Assembly: GCF_003892345.1 (NCBI RefSeq)
Contig: NZ_RRUE01000001.1
Span: 1,690,078 to 1,754,077, forward strand
DNA from: Lautropia dentalis
Lineage (GTDB): Bacteria > Pseudomonadota > Gammaproteobacteria > Burkholderiales > Burkholderiaceae_E
DNA: 64,000 nt
Direction: 5' to 3'
Positions 1 through 9,207 of this stretch are shown here, one piece after another. How positions within the stretch are numbered: position 1 is the stretch's first letter; the number at the start of each line of letters is the position of its first letter. The position numbers were made by a program, and so were the translations under genes. The notes under the pieces are model-generated. The model did no database searches. It was not told where the DNA came from and saw nothing but the letters and a program-made list of their open reading frames with translations.

Positions 1-88
1 TGAAGGTGTCACGGCAGGCATGGACGTATTTCGGATGCCGTGGCTTCACGCAAGGCGAGTGGGGCTGCATGCAAGACGGGCGGGCGCC

Positions 89-1255
89 ATGTACCTGCGG
101 GCGTCCGTGGCCGGGGCCGTGCTGCTGCTGTCGGCCGGCAGTGCCCTGGCGGGAGGTTCCATGGCGGGAGGCGTAACGGCCTCGGGCCGGATTGCCGGGG
201 GTGCGATGCCTGCCACCCTGCGGCAACCGCAGGCGGCGCTTCAGCTGGGGGACCTGTCGCCCGCCACGCTGGCACGGCTGTACGCCGAAGCCGAGCAGGA
301 TTACCGCCAGGGCCGGGATGTACAGGCACTGCAGACGTTTTCGTCGCTGCTGGAGCTGGCGCCCCGGTACCGGGAAGCCGCCTGGCTGCGTGTGGGCAAC
401 ATTCATCAGCGCAGCGGCGCAACCGGTGCTGCGCTGGATGCGTACCGGCATCTGCTGCCCAATCCGGCGGATCACCGTGTGCCTGCCATCTCCCGTACGC
501 GCGGCGAAGGAACGGCCGTATCCGGTGGGCCTTCCGTCCGTGCATCGTCCGTACGGGGGGCTTCGTCCGGGCGAGCTGCGTCGGCAAAAGCGGCCATGGT
601 GTCTGCGGAGCGCGACCGTCAGGCCATCCAGCTCAAGGGCATGGTCAACCTGCTTACGCTGTCGATGCAGCAGACACAGGCCGCACTGGACCATATTGCG
701 CTGCTGCAGCAGGACCCGTCCGTGCGCACTGCGGCCGGTCTCAGTGCCGAGGCCGAGGCAGCGCTGGTGGAGGGACTGCTGGCGCAGGCGGCCCGCATTC
801 AGCAGATGCTGGGGGCTGGTGTGGGTGCTGGTAGTGCGGCTGGCATGGCCACCAGTGCTGGCATGGGAGCGGGTGCTGGCACGGGAGCAGGTACTGGCAT
901 GGAAGCGGGCGCTGGCATCGGAGCGGGGAACGCATCGGCTATGCGTGCCGCCGGTGGACGTGGTGCTGCCGCCCGGGCAGTGGCTGGATCGGGCGCAGGC
1001 CAGCACACGGGGGCTTCGGGCATGCGGGGGGCAGCCATGGGTCAGGCGGTGCCGGCACGCCCGTCCCGTCGGGATGGACAACCTCCGCAGATGCTGGTGG
1101 GGCATCCTGTCCTGCCCGGTGAGACGGGCCATCCCCGGGATTCCGGTGAGGCAGGCCATTTTCAGGACTCTGGTAGTGCAGGGAAATCCATGGCGCCGGT
1201 GCCCATCGAATATCTGGATGAGGCGCCGGATGCACACCCAGGGCGCCTGTCATGA
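89..1255 (+). CDS. TPR protein, TadD-like, at a Tad pilus locus
   Basis: The protein is about 388 residues from the ATG at 89. I prefer this start because it opens directly into a signal peptide (hydrophobic core AGAVLLLSAGSALA, residues 7-21); the in-frame ATG at 20 would put a basic, non-signal stretch in front. Residues about 62-115 form tetratricopeptide-like helices (LYAEAEQDYRQG and the following helices). After about residue 235 comes a Gly/Ala/Met-rich low-complexity stretch (bases 810-960) and a poorly structured tail. A TadE-like gene follows 100 bp downstream, so a role as a periplasmic or outer-membrane assembly factor of a Tad (Flp) pilus is inferred from position plus TPRs. There is no lipobox, unlike many TadD proteins. 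The first three bases of the window (TGA) could be the stop of a preceding gene, but the frame cannot be checked. Confidence 0.6.
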   Translation: MYLRASVAGAVLLLSAGSALAGGSMAGGVTASGRIAGGAMPATLRQPQAALQLGDLSPATLARLYAEAEQDYRQGRDVQALQTFSSLLELAPRYREAAWLRVGNIHQRSGATGAALDAYRHLLPNPADHRVPAISRTRGEGTAVSGGPSVRASSVRGASSGRAASAKAAMVSAERDRQAIQLKGMVNLLTLSMQQTQAALDHIALLQQDPSVRTAAGLSAEAEAALVEGLLAQAARIQQMLGAGVGAGSAAGMATSAGMGAGAGTGAGTGMEAGAGIGAGNASAMRAAGGRGAAARAVAGSGAGQHTGASGMRGAAMGQAVPARPSRRDGQPPQMLVGHPVLPGETGHPRDSGEAGHFQDSGSAGKSMAPVPIEYLDEAPDAHPGRLS

Positions 1256-1354
1256 ACACGTTCGTTCACGCGCGCACCGTGCAGGACAGGGCGGCGGCGC
1301 AAATTTTCAATGGCTTTGGTTCGGTGTGCTTTCGTGCAAACTCTTTTTGAGTAG

Positions 1355-2971
1355 ATGGTCATGAAATTTATTTCACGGAAATACCTGCCATCAAAAAGCA
1401 TGCCGGCGCAGCATATGCTGCCCTTGCAGAAAAATCTTCCGGTGCAGAACATGCCGTCTTTGCAGAAAGATCCGCTGGCGCAGAGCATCCCACCTTCGCA
1501 GCGTAATCCGCCCGTGCAGGGCACACCGTCTTCGTCAGAAGAATTGCCCCGGTACGGAATGCCGCCCTGGCGGGGGACAAGCCCGGTACGCCGCCTGCCG
1601 GCAGCTCGCCGCACCATGGCCGGCATGTCGATGGTCGAGCTGGTGGTGGCCGTGCCGGTACTGCTGGCGGTGGGGATGGGGCTGATACAGTTCATCATGG
1701 TCTACCATGCGCGCCAGTCGGCAGAGTACGCGCTGCAGGAGGCGGCACGTGCGGGCGCGGTCGATCATGCCCGGCCCGAGGCCATGCTGAAGGGGCTGGC
1801 GCGCGGGCTCGTGCCCTGGAAGTACGGGGCCACCAGCATGACGGACAAGCTGGCCCTCGAGCTGGCCGAATATGCACGGTTGCAGGCAACGATGGCCTCG
1901 GGAAATACCGTGGCGCAGACCGCCGTCGGCGTGGCCGTGACCGACACCCTGTTCGACCTGAAGCAGCTCTCGCCCTCCACCGAGAGTTTCGAGGACTGGG
2001 CGCAGCCTCGGCTTGATGAGGCCCGGGGCGTGATCGACCGCCAGGAGGTCGAGATTCCCAACGACAACCTCGACAACCGGCGCGAGAAGGCACAGCCGGC
2101 ATCGGGTGTGGCGGGCTACCGGGGGCGGGAGCCCATCGGTACCCGCTCCGGCCAGACGCTGGCCGATGCCAACATGCTGCGCCTGGAGATGACCTACGGG
2201 GTGAAGCTGAAGGTGCCCGGTATTTCGGCCCTCGTGCTCAAGTCACTGAAACACTGGCATGGCTGCGATTCGGTGGTCGGGCTGGCCGGCAACGTGGCCC
2301 GGCAGGATGACCGCTGCAGGTACTACCTGGCCGGCTTCATTCCGGTGCAGACCGTGGCCACGGTGCGGATGATGTCGCCGGCCTGGCGTTCGCCGCTGGT
2401 CCAGGCGGCCGTGCCCTCGGCCATTGCCGGTTCACAGGGCGTGTCGCTGGGCGCAGGTACGCTGCGTCCGTTGCCCGAACGTCGTCCCACGGCCGTGACG
2501 ACGGGCGCGGCACCGCGGTCGGATGGCCTGGCCTTCACACGGCCCGTGGAAACGGAGCCGGTTCGCTGGGGAAATGGGAGTGCTCCGGTGGCTGTAGGCC
2601 ATGTGGAAGGTGACGCCACGGGCGGTGCAACCAGTACAGCCGGTACGGCGGACGCCGCTGCAGCCGGCCAGGGCGAGGGGAACGCGACCCCGGCCCCGCA
2701 ACGCCTGACGGATGACGTGTTCTTCAAGCCGCCCCAGGCGTCGTCCAGCACGGCGCCAGATCCGCTGAAGCAGGCGGTTCAGGATTTCACGGGCCACAAG
2801 GCACAGGGCGTGACCGGAACTGGTGCCGCCGGCGCGACCGGCGATGCCGCGCATCCCGCCCTGTGCACCGCGGCGGACGGCATGCCGGGCGAGGGGGACG
2901 CGAATGGTGTTGGCCGGAAAGGAGTACCCCGGGAGGGCGCCGCCCGGAAAGCGTCTACCGGAAAGGCGTAA
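1355..2971 (+). CDS. TadE/TadG-like pseudopilin with long repeat-bearing N-terminal extension
   Basis: The 538-residue product has one hydrophobic helix at about residues 92-112, preceded by AGMSMVELVV. This matches the type IV prepilin pattern of Gly followed by a Glu five residues on, as in TadE/TadG pseudopilins processed by a prepilin peptidase. Beyond it lies a large periplasmic domain and a low-complexity, Thr/Ala-rich C-terminus. The oddity is the leader: about 88 residues before the processing site, including three 12-residue repeats of the form MPSLQKDPLAQ. A later start at 1616 (ATG GCC GGC) would give a normal short leader, but no better ribosome site is seen there. Start candidates 1355 and 1361 are adjacent. 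Membership of the same locus as the upstream TPR gene is inferred from spacing and orientation. Confidence 0.7.
   Translation: MVMKFISRKYLPSKSMPAQHMLPLQKNLPVQNMPSLQKDPLAQSIPPSQRNPPVQGTPSSSEELPRYGMPPWRGTSPVRRLPAARRTMAGMSMVELVVAVPVLLAVGMGLIQFIMVYHARQSAEYALQEAARAGAVDHARPEAMLKGLARGLVPWKYGATSMTDKLALELAEYARLQATMASGNTVAQTAVGVAVTDTLFDLKQLSPSTESFEDWAQPRLDEARGVIDRQEVEIPNDNLDNRREKAQPASGVAGYRGREPIGTRSGQTLADANMLRLEMTYGVKLKVPGISALVLKSLKHWHGCDSVVGLAGNVARQDDRCRYYLAGFIPVQTVATVRMMSPAWRSPLVQAAVPSAIAGSQGVSLGAGTLRPLPERRPTAVTTGAAPRSDGLAFTRPVETEPVRWGNGSAPVAVGHVEGDATGGATSTAGTADAAAAGQGEGNATPAPQRLTDDVFFKPPQASSSTAPDPLKQAVQDFTGHKAQGVTGTGAAGATGDAAHPALCTAADGMPGEGDANGVGRKGVPREGAARKASTGKA
1412..1519 (+). repeat. 36-bp coding tandem repeat (3 units)
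   Basis: Three consecutive 36-bp units start at 1412, 1448 and 1484, with a partial fourth from 1520. Each encodes a degenerate 12-residue motif ending in PVQ or LAQ. They lie in the N-terminal extension of the TadE-like gene, before the prepilin cleavage site. Confidence 0.75.
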
Positions 2972-2980
2972 CCAATGATG

Positions 2981-4402
2981 TCAGCTGTCGCGGCCGGCTG
3001 GTACCAGACCGGACATGGTCGAGCCGGGGTTCTTTGCTGAGGCATCCCGGGTCTTGCGTTCCCTGAACAGCGAGCTGGCCGTGGCGTTCGGGTCGTAGGG
3101 GTGCCGGTCGAACGGGTAGGCGGCGCGGATGCGCTGCACGTAGGCCAGGGTCTCGGCATAGGGCGGAACACCGTTGTAGCGGTCGACGGCACCTTCTCCG
3201 GCGTTGTAGGCGGCCAGTACCAGACTCACGTCACCCCGGTAGTAGTTGAGCAGCCAGCGCAGGTAGGCCATGCCTCCCCGGATGTTCTGCGCCGGGTCCA
3301 TGATGTCGGTCACGCCGAAGCGCTCGGCCGTTTCGGGGATGATCTGCATCAGCCCGAAGGCATTGCGGTCGGAGCGGGCATTCGGGTTGAAGGCCGACTC
3401 GGTGGACATGACCGCCAGCACCAGCCGCGGGTCCAGCCTGTACTTGCGGGCCTCGGCAATGACGTGCTTGACGATCTTGGCGCGTGCGGCGCCGGCCACC
3501 GGGTTGCGGCTGCGCGCGGTGTGGTTGCCGAGTGCGGCCAGTTCGGTGACGGTGGCCGAGCGCTCGACCGAACCCTTCTCGACGACGCTGCCCTTCACGC
3601 AGTCGGGCAGCACCTCTTTGGTCATCTTGTAGCGTTTGGTCAGATCCTGCGCGATGTCGCTGCCGAAGCGGGCGGCGCGCTGAAACAGTGTGGCTGCCAT
3701 GTCCGGATTGGCGGGCACGCCACGGCCTTCTTCGTAAATCCAGCCCAGGCGCACCATGGCGTCGGGGTAGCCCCCACGCGCTGCTTCACAGTACAGTGCC
3801 TGGGCGCGGCCGTAGTCGGGCCTGCCGGTGAAGCCAGCCTCGGCCAGCATGCCCTGCTGGACGATGTCGCGGTAGTGCTCGACGGCATTGACTTCCTTGC
3901 GCGCCACCTTGCGGGTGAGACCTTCGAGGTTGATGGTCTCTTCGGTGCCGCGTCTGGCACGGCTGCCGGCGGTACGGGTGGCCTTGCCGCCGAAATTGTC
4001 GAAACCGTTGAACTGGTCGTCCTGGCCCGGGCGCACCTTCTTCTGGAGGGCGCCGCTGGGCTGGGGCTGGCCGGGGATCTGTTTCTGGCGCCGGCCCTGC
4101 TGGGACTGGAAGTTCGTGACCTGGGGTGTGCGGTAACTGTTGATGGACTGGTTGCGCCGGTCCATGCCGTAGGAGCCGCGTCCGGCACGGCCGGAGGACC
4201 AGTTGGTGCTGGGCGCCGACAGGGCGCCGCGGCTGCCCTGGTAGTAGCTGCCGCCATTGGAGCCATTGGCACCGGTGGGCGCTCCGACAGGGCCGCCAAT
4301 GGGACCGCCGCTCTGTGCGGCGACCGAGGCCGACAGCAGCAGGAGGGAGGAACCCAGCAGGGTTCGGGTCCGGAACGGAACCCGTTTGATGGAGGCAGCC
4401 AA
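2981..4402 (-). CDS. Lytic transglycosylase with Sel1-like repeat and SLT domain
   Basis: The product is about 473 residues if it starts at TTG 4402, which has an AGAGGT ribosome site seven bases upstream and opens directly into a signal peptide (TLLGSSLLLLSASVAAQ). No good ATG exists near the signal peptide; an ATG far upstream would add an implausible leader. Residues 31-130 are Gly/Gln-rich and disordered. Residues about 195-255 form a Sel1-type repeat (YGRAQALYCEAARGGYPDA). Residues about 315-440 are a soluble-lytic-transglycosylase fold with the catalytic glutamate E335 in STESAFNPNARS, then AFGLMQIIPETA and AAYNAGEGAV. The family cleaves the MurNAc-GlcNAc bond in the periplasm. It could serve general wall turnover or insertion of a trans-envelope machine; the pilus genes next door fit the second, but this is inference. 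Confidence 0.88.
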   Translation of the reverse strand: MAASIKRVPFRTRTLLGSSLLLLSASVAAQSGGPIGGPVGAPTGANGSNGGSYYQGSRGALSAPSTNWSSGRAGRGSYGMDRRNQSINSYRTPQVTNFQSQQGRRQKQIPGQPQPSGALQKKVRPGQDDQFNGFDNFGGKATRTAGSRARRGTEETINLEGLTRKVARKEVNAVEHYRDIVQQGMLAEAGFTGRPDYGRAQALYCEAARGGYPDAMVRLGWIYEEGRGVPANPDMAATLFQRAARFGSDIAQDLTKRYKMTKEVLPDCVKGSVVEKGSVERSATVTELAALGNHTARSRNPVAGAARAKIVKHVIAEARKYRLDPRLVLAVMSTESAFNPNARSDRNAFGLMQIIPETAERFGVTDIMDPAQNIRGGMAYLRWLLNYYRGDVSLVLAAYNAGEGAVDRYNGVPPYAETLAYVQRIRAAYPFDRHPYDPNATASSLFRERKTRDASAKNPGSTMSGLVPAGRDS

Positions 4403-4774
4403 GGGGTGTACCTCTGGAGTGGAACACAGTCCGAAGGAAGAGGATGTACCGTCTGCACGATGATGCGTGCGCAGCGCGGTGCCGCCTTTTCCGGCGGGGC
4501 GGGCGGTATGCCACGCATGCCATTTTACCGCAGGTGGTACCGTTTGACGGTACTTTTGCCAGTCTGGGTGGAAATGGTGGCGGGCTTTGGGCAGGGCGGT
4601 GCGTGCGGCTGGGGGCCGTGTGGTGCGGTGTCGTGCCGTGTCGCGTGTGTTGTGTGGTTTGCCGCTCGGGGAAGTGCTTCTGTCGTGAAAACGCCACGGC
4701 CCGGCAGGCAGGTGCCTGGCCGGGCCGTGGCAAACCGGAGCACCCTGCGGCATCTGCCTGCAGGGAGGGCACGC
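4403..4774. other. Intergenic region without a gene, 372 bp
   Basis: It lies between the TTG start of the lytic transglycosylase and the 3' end of the regulator gene. It holds the leader and presumably the promoter of the transglycosylase, plus the strong hairpin at 4693-4731. Open frames here are short and lack ribosome sites. Confidence 0.6.
4693..4731 (-). terminator. Probable terminator of the NtrC-like regulator gene
   Basis: GCCACGGCCCGGC at 4693 pairs with GCCGGGCCGTGGC ending at 4731 around a short loop, with one small bulge. Read on the minus strand, the stem is followed by GTTTTC, and it sits about 45 bp past the stop of the 4775-6106 gene. Confidence 0.65.
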
Positions 4775-6106
4775 TCAGCGCATGTGGTGCTTGGCAAGCA
4801 GGTCGTACAGCGTGGGGCGCGAGACGCCCAGCGTGATGGCGGCCTTGGCGATGTTGTCGTTGGCGTCCTTCAGGGCGCGGATGATGGCATCGCGCTCGGC
4901 TTCGTCACGGGCATGCTTGATGGTGACCGGCGGCAGGGTCTCGTGGGCCGGCAGACCGAGGTCGGCTGCCTGGATGACGACACCGTCGGTGGTCAGCATG
5001 GCCTGGTGGATGACGTTGCGCAGCTCGGTGATGTTGCCGTGCCAGCTGTAGCGGGTGATGGCCACGACGGCATCGTCGGAGAGCACCATGCGCGGCTGTT
5101 CCGGGTTGTCCTGGTGGCTCTGGTTGAGCAGCCACTGGGCCAGTTCGCGGGCGTCGTCACCCCGCTGACGCAGCGGCGGCAGGCACAGGTGTACCTGGCC
5201 GAGGCGGTCGTACAGGTCGCGGCGGAACTGGCCCTCGACGATGCGGTTGCCCAGCGCCGGGCTGGCGATGCTGATGACCTGCGGCAGGGTGTTGACATCC
5301 TTCCAGCGGGTTTCGCTATTGTGGATGAGGTAGAGCAGCTCGGTCTGGGTGGTGGGGTCGAGCTGTTCGACGTTCTCCAGGATGACGATGGGCTGGCCCG
5401 ATCCCTGATACTCGGTGGCGGCCTTGCGGAAGATCACCTCGATGTCGATGCCGCGGGTGTAGCGGTTGCAGCTGATGATCGGGGGCATGGCCACCGGCGG
5501 CAGCTGGCTGGGATCCACGCCGGGGCGCTGGCCGTTGTGCTGGGCGAAGTAGTGGGCCAGTGTTTTGCGGCCGGTGCCGGGCTCGCCCTGGATGAGGATG
5601 CGCAGGTTGTGGCCCAGCAGGCGGCGGGCCCGCTTGACGATGCGGCGTACGGCGGCATCGCTGCTCATCATGCCGGGGATCAGCTCGTTGAGCGGGCGAA
5701 CCTTGGTCAGGCTGATGTTGTGCAGGCGGATCTGCTGCAGGCGCCGGGCGCGCTGCACGGCATACGGCAGCACCTGCGTGTCGGACGGATAGGCCAGCAC
5801 GTCGTAGACGTTGGGCAGCAGCAGCTGGCCGGCCAGGTAATCGTCGGTGGCGCCGATGGCGATGATCTTGGCGTTGGGGCTGGCGGCCGTCAGCTGGCGG
5901 CAGGCGTCCAGCGGCGAGTTGGCCTGGCTGGGGCTGCCGTGGGTGCCGAAGTCGAGCACGATGACGTCGACATCGGTGCTGTGCAGCTTGACGATGGCCT
6001 TCTTGAGCCCCTGGATGTAGAGGGCATCCCTGGCCAGCGGAGTGTTCTGCAGCCCGATAGCGTGTTCGGGTGCCAGTTCGACGATCATCAGGTGCTTGTT
6101 GCTCAT
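4775..6106 (-). CDS. Degenerate NtrC/VpsR-type transcriptional regulator (AAA+ plus Fis-type HTH)
   Basis: The 443-residue protein has receiver-like, AAA+ and DNA-binding parts in that order. Residues 1-125 resemble a receiver domain (VIVLDFGTHG near residue 48). The AAA+ core follows: the Walker A is GEPGTGRKT (174-182), with Arg where the canonical lysine stands. The Walker B is VILENVEQL, lacking the usual Asp-Glu pair. The GAFTGA loop that contacts sigma-54 is absent. The arginine-finger region LYDRLGQVHLCLPPLRQR is kept. The C-terminus is a Fis-type helix-turn-helix (AAITLGVSRPTLYDLLAKH). Known relatives with similar losses (VpsR and FleQ types) bind c-di-GMP and can act without sigma-54. 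That this one controls exopolysaccharide or surface structures is inference. Confidence 0.75.
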   Translation of the reverse strand: MSNKHLMIVELAPEHAIGLQNTPLARDALYIQGLKKAIVKLHSTDVDVIVLDFGTHGSPSQANSPLDACRQLTAASPNAKIIAIGATDDYLAGQLLLPNVYDVLAYPSDTQVLPYAVQRARRLQQIRLHNISLTKVRPLNELIPGMMSSDAAVRRIVKRARRLLGHNLRILIQGEPGTGRKTLAHYFAQHNGQRPGVDPSQLPPVAMPPIISCNRYTRGIDIEVIFRKAATEYQGSGQPIVILENVEQLDPTTQTELLYLIHNSETRWKDVNTLPQVISIASPALGNRIVEGQFRRDLYDRLGQVHLCLPPLRQRGDDARELAQWLLNQSHQDNPEQPRMVLSDDAVVAITRYSWHGNITELRNVIHQAMLTTDGVVIQAADLGLPAHETLPPVTIKHARDEAERDAIIRALKDANDNIAKAAITLGVSRPTLYDLLAKHHMR

Positions 6107-6709
6107 GGACGGATTGAAAGGTCGCCTTGGACGTCGGGTATTCCATCAGAAGCGGAACTTCCCTCTAAGGACATACTGCACGCTTCGTTCAAGGCCAGTA
6201 TTGGCGGTTTGATATTTGTTGCACTGTCTTGTTAGCGCAACAGGTATTCCAGCCCCTGTCTGTCAGTGTGTGTGACAAATGTACGTGTCCTGGCGGGGCC
6301 AGCGCGGGGATGAATGCGCCCATGACATGCCCCGGTTGCCTGCCGTCACGGGGAGCAGGAGGGGGCCCGGGTGCCGTCATCCTGGCCCGTCTGTCACGGA
6401 CCACCCATGTCTTCTCCGGTGGGCGGGGTAGCCGCGGAATGGATGAGGTCAGGCGAGAGAAGCGCCTTTTGACTGGTTACAAGGTATCGTCACGCATCGT
6501 GGCGAAGCGGGCGTCACAGCGTCGTCGGGCAGGGGCGGCAGGCAGGGAAAGCCCCTGTGGTCGTGAGGTCTGAAACAATGTTTCGTGGCGTACCATCATG
6601 GGCTGGACGGGTGAGTCCATGACACGCTCGGGTGCTGCCATGCCACGGGGCCGGCAGTCGTGAGCACCGACAGGGCGGCGTGACCGGTACCGGCATGGAG
6701 GCCAGGGTG
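6107..6709. other. Divergent intergenic region, 603 bp
   Basis: No convincing gene is present. It must hold the promoters for the minus-strand regulator and for relA. Seen here: an inverted repeat TGTTGC/GCAACA with a 14-bp spacer at 6217-6242 in an AT-richer stretch, which is a possible operator, and one copy of the dispersed element core at 6611-6629. Confidence 0.5.
6611..6629. repeat. Dispersed element core, copy 1
   Basis: GTGAGTCCATGACACGCTC matches the core shared by about ten intergenic sites in this window. The bases before it (CTGAAACAATG near 6570) weakly resemble the second conserved box of the fuller copies. Confidence 0.6.
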
Positions 6710-9031
6710 ATGGAAGCGGACAACGGGGCGGCGCCGAACGCCGGAACATGGCTGGAATGGGCCCAGACCTGGCTGGATGGCCATGGAGCGGGCGACTGGA
6801 CCGTGACGGGATATGGGCCGCTGGGCGAGGCACGGATTGCGCACGGCGAGGGCGTGGCGGCCGTGCTGCAGCTGCAGGGGGCCGATCCGATCACCCGGAT
6901 GCTGGGGCTGCTGGTGTGCAGTGATCCATGGCCGTCGCAGGACGAGCTGGACCAGCGCCTGGGTGAGGAGATGGGGGCCTACATGGGGACGCTGCTGGCC
7001 AACAGCCAGCGGCTGATGGCGCTGTCGTTCGGTGCAGTGATCGCCGGGGACGGGCACGGCCAGCAGCAGACCGAGGTACTGCGGCGCATGACGCTGGCAA
7101 TGGCACGCGATGTGCGGGTGGTGATGGTGCGGCTGGCCTCGGCGCTGCAGTCGCTGCGGCATGTGGCGGGCTCGTCGCTGCCGGATGACATGATGGTGCC
7201 ACTGGCGCATGGGCGTATGCCGGGGCATGAGGCCAGAGGGCCGAATCCGGTGGATGATGGCGCCGCGGTGCCGGCCAATGTGCTGGGGCTGGCACAGGAG
7301 GCCATGCAGGTGCTGGCGCCGCTGGCAAACCGGCTGGGGCTCTACCGCATCAAGTGGGAAATGGAGGATCTGGCTTTCCGCGTGCTGCAGCCCGAGCGCT
7401 ACCGGACGCTGGCCAGCCAGCTGGAGAGTCGCCGGCCGGAGCGGGATGCCTTCGTGGCCAGTGCGTCGGTGGAGCTGAAGGCGCTGCTGGCCGGCCATGG
7501 CATCAATGCCCAGGTGAAGGGGCGTTCGAAGCATCTGTACAGCATCCACAACAAGCTCAGGGCCAAGAATCTCACTATGGAGAACCTGAAGGACCTGCGG
7601 GCGCTGCGGGTGATGGTGGAGTCGCTGGCCGACTGCTATGCGGCGCTGGATGTGGTGCACCAGCGCTGGGAGCCGGAGATGGAGGAGCTGGATGACTACA
7701 TTGCCGATCCCAAGCCCAATGGTTACCAGTCGCTGCACACGGTGGTGAAGGCCGATGACGGCCGGCCGATGGAGGTGCAGATTCGCACCCGGGCGATGCA
7801 CGAGGCGGCCGAGTACGGGCTGGCCGCGCACTGGCGCTACAAGGAAAGGAGCGCGCCGGGCGGGGGCAGCGTGGTGGTGCCGTCGCTGGACGGACAGGCG
7901 CGGATTTCGTGGCTGCGGCAGCTGCTGGCCTGGCAGCAGGACCTGGGCACGCAGATCTCGGCAGGTGACGAGGCCAGCACGGCCGACGATTCGGTGATCT
8001 TCGTGATGACGCCGCAGGGGCGGGTGATCGAGCTGCCCACGGGATCCACGGCGGTCGATTTTGCCTATCACGTGCACACCTCGCTGGGGCATCGCTGCCG
8101 GGGGGCGCGTGTGGACGGGCGGATGCTGCCGCTCAACAGGCCGCTGGTCAATGGCCAGGTGGTGGAGATCGTCCAGGCCCGGGTGGGTATGGACGAGCCG
8201 GGCCCCTCGCGGGACTGGCTGAATCCGGAACTGGGCTTCGTGCGCAGCTCCCGGGCACGGGCCAAGGTGCGGCAGTGGTTCAACGCACAGACGCGCGGCG
8301 AGGAGCAGGCAGCCGGCCGGGAACGGGTGGAAAAGGCGCTGGCCCGGGAGGGCTACGGCACGCTGTCGCTGGATGAGCTGGCGGCGAGGCTGAAGTATCC
8401 GTCCACGCAGGCGCTGTTTGCCGGGGTGGCCCGCGAGGAGGTGGGGACGCGAACGCTGGAGGCGGCCATTCGCAACGAGCCGCTCGTGCCGGTTGCCTCT
8501 CCGCCGCCTGCACCGCCGCCGGCCGAGGCACGCCGCGCGGAGGGCAGTCAGGGATCCAACACGGTGCTGGTGATGGGGGTGGATTTTCTGATGACCCACC
8601 TGGCGGGCTGCTGCCATCCGGTGCCGCCGGACGAGATCACCGGTTTCGTCACGCGGGGCCGGGGGGTGTCGGTGCACCGTCGCAACTGCCCGGCGCTGGC
8701 GGCCCTGCGGGCGAAGGCACCGGAGCGCGAGCTGGCCGTGTCGTGGGGCGATGACTGGGACAAGCCGCTGAAGACGAAGGGGGGCCAGCTCAAGCCCCGC
8801 CGCTTCCAGGCGGGGGTGCTGGTGACGGCCGAGGACCGCAACGGTCTGCTGCGCGACATTCTGGACATGCTGGCCCGCGAGCATTGCTCGCTGGTGTCGG
8901 TGCAGAGCCAGTCGGTCCGGGAGCTGGCGCGCTTCTCGCTGGTGCTGGAGGTGTCGTCCGGGGAGGCACTGGCGCGCCTGCAGGGCCTGATCCGGCAGAT
9001 ACCGGGGGTGTCGGGCTGCCGGCGGGCGTAG
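6710..9031 (+). CDS. relA: RelA, (p)ppGpp synthetase
   Basis: The 773-residue protein makes the alarmone (p)ppGpp from ATP and GTP/GDP on stalled ribosomes. The ATG at 6710 follows a GGAGG at good spacing; in-frame starts at 6632 and 6695 exist. The N-terminal region aligns with the RelA/SpoT hydrolase fold but lacks the His-Asp metal pair, which marks a synthetase-only RelA rather than SpoT. The synthetase domain carries KGRSKHLYSIHNKL and NGYQSLHTVVK, then VQIRTRAMHEAAEYG. A TGS domain follows (VIELPTGSTAVDFAYHVH), then a Cys-containing segment (LAGCCHPVPPDEITGF) and a C-terminal ACT domain (LVTAEDRNGLLRDIL). The gene stands alone between divergent and convergent neighbours. The bifunctional SpoT paralogue is at 20884-23328. 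Confidence 0.95.
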   Translation: MEADNGAAPNAGTWLEWAQTWLDGHGAGDWTVTGYGPLGEARIAHGEGVAAVLQLQGADPITRMLGLLVCSDPWPSQDELDQRLGEEMGAYMGTLLANSQRLMALSFGAVIAGDGHGQQQTEVLRRMTLAMARDVRVVMVRLASALQSLRHVAGSSLPDDMMVPLAHGRMPGHEARGPNPVDDGAAVPANVLGLAQEAMQVLAPLANRLGLYRIKWEMEDLAFRVLQPERYRTLASQLESRRPERDAFVASASVELKALLAGHGINAQVKGRSKHLYSIHNKLRAKNLTMENLKDLRALRVMVESLADCYAALDVVHQRWEPEMEELDDYIADPKPNGYQSLHTVVKADDGRPMEVQIRTRAMHEAAEYGLAAHWRYKERSAPGGGSVVVPSLDGQARISWLRQLLAWQQDLGTQISAGDEASTADDSVIFVMTPQGRVIELPTGSTAVDFAYHVHTSLGHRCRGARVDGRMLPLNRPLVNGQVVEIVQARVGMDEPGPSRDWLNPELGFVRSSRARAKVRQWFNAQTRGEEQAAGRERVEKALAREGYGTLSLDELAARLKYPSTQALFAGVAREEVGTRTLEAAIRNEPLVPVASPPPAPPPAEARRAEGSQGSNTVLVMGVDFLMTHLAGCCHPVPPDEITGFVTRGRGVSVHRRNCPALAALRAKAPERELAVSWGDDWDKPLKTKGGQLKPRRFQAGVLVTAEDRNGLLRDILDMLAREHCSLVSVQSQSVRELARFSLVLEVSSGEALARLQGLIRQIPGVSGCRRA

Positions 9032-9207
9032 CAAGGGGCTTTCCTGCTCCATGGCCATGTCTGGGATCGGCCTGTTCGTGTTCCGGACAGCCGGGACTTT
9101 GGCCAGTGAGCCCGGCATGATTACTGCCTTGCGCCCCCCTGTTTTTTGGTGAATGCCCTGGCCGCAGCAGGTTCATTGATGGAAATGACCCGCAGAAGGA
9201 GCGGGGC

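Noticed and set aside
3101-6235. Open frame of about 1044 codons on the plus strand
   Set aside because: It runs antisense through the lytic transglycosylase and the regulator gene, both supported by motifs. No domain is visible in it.
6596-9118. Minus-strand frame of about 840 codons
   Set aside because: It is the complement of relA and has the Arg/His/Pro-rich composition of a shadow frame.
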